DNA of 64,000 nucleotides, from positions 1 to 64,000 of the forward strand of contig NZ_NAAD01000016.1 in the NCBI RefSeq assembly GCF_002093115.1, read 5' to 3'. Shown piece after piece: positions 60,764-64,000 of the stretch. The notes under the pieces were generated by a model, which saw nothing but the letters and a program-made list of their open reading frames with translations, made no database searches and was not told the DNA's origin. The translations under genes and the position numbers were made by a program. The stretch is from Geothermobacter hydrogeniphilus. Lineage in GTDB: Bacteria; Desulfobacterota; Desulfuromonadia; Desulfuromonadales; Geothermobacteraceae. Numbering within the stretch: the stretch's first letter is position 1; each line of letters starts with the position of its first letter.

Positions 60764-60837
60764 GGGGTTCTTGATATCCGGCGAAGTGTGGTTGTGTCCC
60801 TGCCGGCGCTGAAAACGATTTAAATAAATGCTGAAAT

Positions 60838-60999
60838 CCTGAATCAGTGAGCTTATTACCGGCGAATAGCGCAAATCATTAACCTGCCTGCGCTTCCTAA
60901 AAATCACCGGCGAACCTATGGGGGCGCCTTAGATTTTTGAAAAGCACAGGCAGGTCAGGCACTTGCACCCTTCATCCGGCACAAACCCACTGATTCAGG
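60838..60999. repeat. 162-bp element with 12-bp terminal inverted repeats (MITE-like)
   Basis: CCTGAATCAGTG (60838-60849) and CACTGATTCAGG (60988-60999) are exact inverted repeats bounding 138 bases with no ORF. The interior matches 57946-58086, so this is a mobile or dispersed short element. No target-site duplication is obvious. Solo ends recur at 3356 and 27267 and with one change at 8376. The rest of the gap from 60764 to 61064 shows no gene. Confidence 0.8.
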
Positions 61000-61064
61000 G
61001 AAATGTTTCAATGAATAGCGAGCGGAAGGTGGGTTGAGCGACCCCGGAACTTCGGGCGCCGAGT

Positions 61065-61283
61065 TCAGGCGGCCCAGCCGTAATCATCCCCCTCGACGCA
61101 TTCGCTCATCCCTTCCAGAAAGGACTTCTCCTGCGGGTCGTTGATCAGTTCCGCAACGCCGTGGTTGACCGACCAGCTGCTGCCGCAGATCCGGCATTCG
61201 GTGATGTTTTCGTAAAAACCCTCGGCATGAAGGTCGAGATTCTTTTGTTCCTGCTCAAGACTTTTGCAGACTGGACAGTGCAT
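61065..61283 (-). CDS. Small zinc-binding hypothetical protein
   Basis: The 72-residue protein has two C-x2-C pairs (CPVC at residues 3-6 and CRIC at 30-33) that could bind one zinc, and an acidic C-terminal part. AAGGG lies about nine bases before ATG 61283. I recognise no family; it could be a small regulatory or assembly protein. Confidence 0.65.
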   Translation of the reverse strand: MHCPVCKSLEQEQKNLDLHAEGFYENITECRICGSSWSVNHGVAELINDPQEKSFLEGMSECVEGDDYGWAA

Positions 61284-61638
61284 GGTGAGCCCTTTTTCTT
61301 ATGTGGTTTAAATTACCATTTCGTAGTAGGCACTTTACTCCACGGGGTCGCCATGTCAAGGGAAATATCAGCAAAAGACATTATAAAATAAGGATTTAGC
61401 CATGCTGTTGTTTTGCTTGACATACTTATTTTTTATAAAATGCGTTTTGGCGCAGAAGGGTGATTTTGAGTCTGATCTTATCTTCGCGGAATAATTAAGA
61501 GAATACTTGAATCAACCGGGATTCTGTTTTTCCCGCACCTACCACCATGCGATGTCTTGCTACGGATATCAGGGTACCGGTTCTTTATCACTATCAGATC
61601 AATCCACACCACAGTTCCAAGACGCCTGCTTTTTCATA
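61284..61638. other. A/T-rich intergenic region without recognisable genes
   Basis: About 355 bases, clearly more A/T-rich than its surroundings. A TTGACA at 61417-61422 on the plus strand is followed by TTATTTTTTATAAAAT but no convincing gene. No repeat of the families seen elsewhere was found. Confidence 0.5.
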
Positions 61639-61666
61639 CAACAAAAGCGGCCTTTTCAGGCCGCTT
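61639..61666 (-). terminator. Terminator of the candidate selenoprotein gene
   Basis: On the minus strand AAGCGGCC and GGCCGCTT form an 8-bp stem with loop TGAAAA, then TTTTG. The stop codon of the 53-residue reading frame (61656-61658) is the first part of the loop, so the terminator marks the end of that longer frame. Confidence 0.75.
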
Positions 61667-61817
61667 CGTCGTTGCTGTCCGCGGTTTTTTTCTCTTCCTT
61701 CCGAACCGGAAGGTCACAGGCGTCGGACATTCAGGTGGAAACACCCATTTTCGGCAGGATCCACTTCTGTAGAACAATCCAGACGGCGACGATGCCGAGC
61801 ATGATCCAGATATCCAT
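61656..61817 (-). CDS. Candidate small membrane selenoprotein (in-frame TGA = Sec29)
   Basis: ATG 61817 follows AAAGGA with eight bases of spacing. The frame reads MDIWIMLGIVAVWIVLQKWI, then LPKMGVST, a TGA at codon 29 (61731-61733), then MSDACDLPVRKEEKKTADSN and DEAA before a TGA at 61656. Residues 4-22 form one membrane helix. The part after the first TGA is charged and hydrophilic, with Cys34 five residues after the TGA, giving U-x4-C if selenocysteine is inserted. A hairpin (61697-61713) lies 17 nt after the TGA with loop GTT, as in bacterial SECIS. It lies about 200 bases downstream of trxB on the same strand. Alternatively the product is a 28-residue peptide, or ATG directly after TGA restarts. 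No homologue was checked. Confidence 0.6.
61697..61713 (-). promoter_or_regulatory. Candidate bacterial SECIS hairpin
   Basis: On the minus strand CCTTCCG, loop GTT, CGGAAGG: a perfect 7-bp stem starting 17 nt after the in-frame TGA, with the loop at 24-26 nt. bSECIS elements need a G in the first two loop bases about 16-37 nt after UGA; both hold. Confidence 0.6.
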
Positions 61818-61866
61818 GATCGGGTCCTTTCTCTGTCGACCGGGATGGTCAACTCATTCAAATATC

Positions 61867-61895
61867 AATATATTGCATTTGCCTGACAGATGCAA
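61867..61895 (-). promoter_or_regulatory. Promoter of the candidate selenoprotein gene
   Basis: On the minus strand TTGCAT (61890-61895), a 17-bp spacer and TATATT (61867-61872), about 50 bases upstream of ATG 61817. Confidence 0.55.
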
Positions 61896-62013
61896 GCTCC
61901 GGTGATCGTGATCCGGTTCGGGGAAATGCTGTCGGGAGGGCGGGATACCGGTGGGGCAGGGGGCGGGCAGGTCACGACGTCATGCAGATCGGGACCTGCC
62001 CGGCGTTATTCAT

Positions 62014-62949
62014 TCAGGCGTTGTTGAGTTCGTCGATATATTTTTCCGCGACAATCGCCGCCACGGCGCCGTCGCCGACCGCGGTGGCGATCTGTTTGAG
62101 CAGTTTCTTGCGGACATCGCCGGCGGCAAAGACCCCCGGCATCGAGGTGCGGCATTCGGCATCGGTGAGGATATGACCGTCGGTGTCGAGGTCGAGGACG
62201 CCGGCGAGAAAGTGAGCCTTGGGGGTCACGCCGATGGCGACAAACAGCCCCTGCAGCGGCAGGTTGCGGACCTCTCCGGTCCGCGTGTCCCGCAGGTCGA
62301 CCGACGTCATGCCGCTCTGGTCTCCCTTGACCTCGCTGACGACACTGTTCCACACCATTTCAATCTTGTCGTTGGCGAACACCCGGTCCTGCAGCAGCTT
62401 GGTGGCGCGCAGGCTGTCGCGGCGGTGAACCAGGTAGACCTTTTTGGCGAAGCGAGTCAGAAACAGCGCCTCCTCGGCCGCGGTATCGCCGCCGCCGACG
62501 ATAGCGATCTCCTGTTCGCGGAAGAAGGCGCCGTCGCAGGTGGCGCAGTAGGAGACGCCACGGCCGGTGAATTCGACTTCACCGGGAACGCCGAGCTTGC
62601 TCGGTTCGGCGCCGGTGGTGATGATCACCGCCCGGGCTCTCAGTTCCTCGCCATCGACGGTCAGCACCTTCTGCCCACCGTCGAGACGCAGTCCGGTCAC
62701 ATCGCCGGTGGTGGTTTCAAGGCCGAATTCCTGACAGTGCTCCTGGAAGCGGATCATCAGGTCGGGGCCGTCGATGCCGCCGGGGAACCCGGGGTAGTTT
62801 TCCACCTTGGTGGTCGTCATCACCTGGCCGCCCATGATCATTTTCTCGATCAGCAGGGTCTTCAGCCGGGCGCGCGAACTATAAAGACCGGCGGTCAGTC
62901 CTGCCGGGCCGCCGCCGATAATAACAACATCGTAGAGCTTGTCGGACAT
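62014..62949 (-). CDS. trxB: Thioredoxin reductase
   Basis: TrxB passes electrons from NADPH through FAD to thioredoxin-type proteins. ATG 62949 (AAGGAG eight bases upstream) gives 311 residues: FAD motif IIGGGPAGLTAGLYSSRA (residues 11-28), the redox pair CATC (Cys135, Cys138), the NADPH motif AIVGGGDTAAEEA, and the C-terminal VFAAGDVRKKLLKQIATAVGDGA. It is transcribed towards the candidate selenoprotein gene and divergent from the next gene. Confidence 0.97.
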   Translation of the reverse strand: MSDKLYDVVIIGGGPAGLTAGLYSSRARLKTLLIEKMIMGGQVMTTTKVENYPGFPGGIDGPDLMIRFQEHCQEFGLETTTGDVTGLRLDGGQKVLTVDGEELRARAVIITTGAEPSKLGVPGEVEFTGRGVSYCATCDGAFFREQEIAIVGGGDTAAEEALFLTRFAKKVYLVHRRDSLRATKLLQDRVFANDKIEMVWNSVVSEVKGDQSGMTSVDLRDTRTGEVRNLPLQGLFVAIGVTPKAHFLAGVLDLDTDGHILTDAECRTSMPGVFAAGDVRKKLLKQIATAVGDGAVAAIVAEKYIDELNNA

Positions 62950-63065
62950 CTGTTCTTCTCCTTGGTAAAGTAGCGGCAACTCTAGCACATCGACCGGGCG
63001 GCTGTGAACCTTCCGACGATTTTTTGACTTGCCTGCAGCCGGGGCAGGCGCTAGCCTGTGGCGGT

Positions 63066-63461
63066 ATGAAAGGATTGCGACGATTTCTGATCTGGGGGCT
63101 GGTCTTCTGTGTCCTGCTGGCGGGGATGGACCAGCTGCTGCTCAAGGTTCCTCTGCCGGCGCCGGGTGTGCGTGAGGTCCAGGTCTTCTACCGTGACTTC
63201 CGCAATCGACTGCTGGCCATGTTCGGGGCCACCGGTCGGCCGAGTATCGAACAGCTGATCGACGCGGCGGAGAAAAAACCGGCTGTCAAGCCGGCGACGG
63301 CCGTTGTCCCCTTGAAAACAGCGGTGCCGGCCGTCGGCAAGACGTACGTTCCGAGCCGGCGTTACCTCTACGTCGATCAGGACGGCGCCCTGCAGTTCGC
63401 CGATTCGCTGCAGCAGGTACCGCGGCGTTTCCGCGCCAGCGCCCAGCCCCTCAAGGACTGA
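63066..63461 (+). CDS. Conserved-type hypothetical membrane-anchored protein
   Basis: ATG 63066 gives a 131-residue protein with one N-terminal membrane helix (about residues 7-25). A Pro/Ala/Val-rich linker follows, then a C-terminal block RYLYVDQDGALQFADSLQQVP that resembles the DUF4124-type segment found in periplasmic proteins of this group. The function is unknown. It precedes the S1-domain gene by 27 bases, probably in one transcript. Confidence 0.65.
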   Translation: MKGLRRFLIWGLVFCVLLAGMDQLLLKVPLPAPGVREVQVFYRDFRNRLLAMFGATGRPSIEQLIDAAEKKPAVKPATAVVPLKTAVPAVGKTYVPSRRYLYVDQDGALQFADSLQQVPRRFRASAQPLKD

Positions 63462-63488
63462 GCCGTTCCCTTCTCACAAGGATTGCCC

Positions 63489-64000
63489 ATGAACAGCGAC
63501 GATAAGGATTTTGATCCGAATGAAGAGGAAGATTTCGCCGCCCTGCTGGAGCAGAGCCTGAGCACAACCGGTCTCCGCATCGAACCGGGACAGAAGGTCG
63601 AGGCGAAGGTTCTGCAGATCGGCAGCGAGTGGATTTTTCTCGATGTCGGCCAGAAAGGGGAGGGGGTCCTCGATGTCAGGGAGCTGCAGGATGCCGACGG
63701 GCGGCTGACGGTCACGGTCGGCGATACCCTGGCGGTTTACTTTATCTCCAGTGCCGGCGGCGAGTTGCGTTTCACCACCCGTCTCGGTGGCGGCGCTTCG
63801 GGCACCGAACAGCTGGAACAGGCCTGGCAGGGGGGGATCCCGGTCGAGGGACGGATCGAGAAGGAAATCAAGGGGGGCTACGAGATCCGCCTTCCCGGGG
63901 GCGTCCGATCCTTCTGTCCCTTCTCCCAGCTCGGTCTGCGGCGGGAGGAGAATCCCGAGACGTTGCTGGGCCAGACCCTGTCCTTCAAGATCAGCCAGTT
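63489..64000 (+). CDS. S1-domain RNA-binding protein (partial, runs off the window)
   Basis: ATG 63489 opens a frame to the window end (at least 170 residues). After an acidic start (MNSDDKDFDPNEEEDFAALL) two S1-like repeats are visible: GQKVEAKVLQIGSEWIFLDVGQKGEGVLDVREL and IPVEGRIEKEIKGGYEIRLPGGVRSFCPFSQLGL. It resembles ribosomal protein S1-like RNA-binding proteins, but the number of repeats cannot be seen. Confidence 0.8.
   Translation, partial: MNSDDKDFDPNEEEDFAALLEQSLSTTGLRIEPGQKVEAKVLQIGSEWIFLDVGQKGEGVLDVRELQDADGRLTVTVGDTLAVYFISSAGGELRFTTRLGGGASGTEQLEQAWQGGIPVEGRIEKEIKGGYEIRLPGGVRSFCPFSQLGLRREENPETLLGQTLSFKISQ

Noticed and set aside
59249-60907. A 552-codon open frame antisense to cardiolipin synthase
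   Set aside because: Mirror of the cls reading frame with no domain or ribosome site.

Overview
The window reads as the chromosome-origin region of a Desulfuromonadales (Geobacter/Desulfuromonas/Pelobacter-like) bacterium. The evidence is the gene order dnaA-dnaN-recF-gyrB-gyrA facing rpmH-rnpA-yidD-yidC-jag-mnmE-mnmG-rsmG-parA-parB, followed directly by a bactofilin gene and an F1 ATP synthase operon that starts with two b-type subunits. Supporting points are GC-rich coding DNA with long antisense shadow frames, a Gram-negative envelope set (PBP1A, TatBC, SurA, lipoproteins) and rubrerythrin. The lineage is inferred from gene content; no database was searched.

Layout. 1-3136 (minus): folE2, queC (deazaguanine/queuosine precursors) and pyruvate kinase. 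3391-5799 (plus): PBP1A. 5900-19794 (all minus, read away from the origin): dnaA, dnaN, recF, gyrB, gyrA, a TPR membrane protein, gpsA, a secreted cyclophilin, a catalytically degenerate EEP-fold protein, nth and an orphan TAXI binding lipoprotein. 19795-20267: origin-type DNA with DnaA boxes. 20268-35743 (plus): ribosome/RNase P/membrane insertion genes, tRNA U34 modification (mnmEG), a parABS system with a visible parS at 24655, a bactofilin, and ATP synthase b'-b-delta-alpha-gamma-beta-epsilon closed by a strong terminator. 35821-45684: two FCD-type GntR regulators with recognisable operators, dinB, a TIM-barrel protein, an RCK potassium channel, an HD-GYP protein, an ABC exporter, a cobalamin adenosyltransferase and tatBC. 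45806-57186 (plus): nadA, mfd, two parvulin/SurA chaperones, pdxA and uvrA, interrupted by several repeat families. 57461-64000: PEGA lipoprotein, rubrerythrin, zinc-ribbon proteins, cardiolipin synthase, trxB and the start of an S1-domain protein.

Most notable: (1) 61656-61817 minus is a self-contained unit (promoter, ribosome site, ORF, terminator) for a 53-residue membrane protein whose frame runs through an in-frame TGA at codon 29. A 7-bp hairpin with a G-first apical loop lies 24 nt after the TGA, as in bacterial SECIS elements, so this is a candidate small selenoprotein downstream of trxB. (2) A 17-bp palindrome covers the promoter of a GntR gene (39691) and recurs upstream of the ATP synthase operon (29826), suggesting one regulator controls both. 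(3) A near-perfect PdhR-type operator sits in front of the other GntR gene (36572). (4) A DnaA-box cluster lies upstream of nth. (5) A sigma-54-type promoter precedes the PEGA lipoprotein gene. (6) Several intergenic repeat families are present, including a 162-bp element with 12-bp terminal inverted repeats and a tandem array of about 169-bp palindromic units between nadA and mfd. I saw no tRNA, rRNA, CRISPR array, transposase or prophage.
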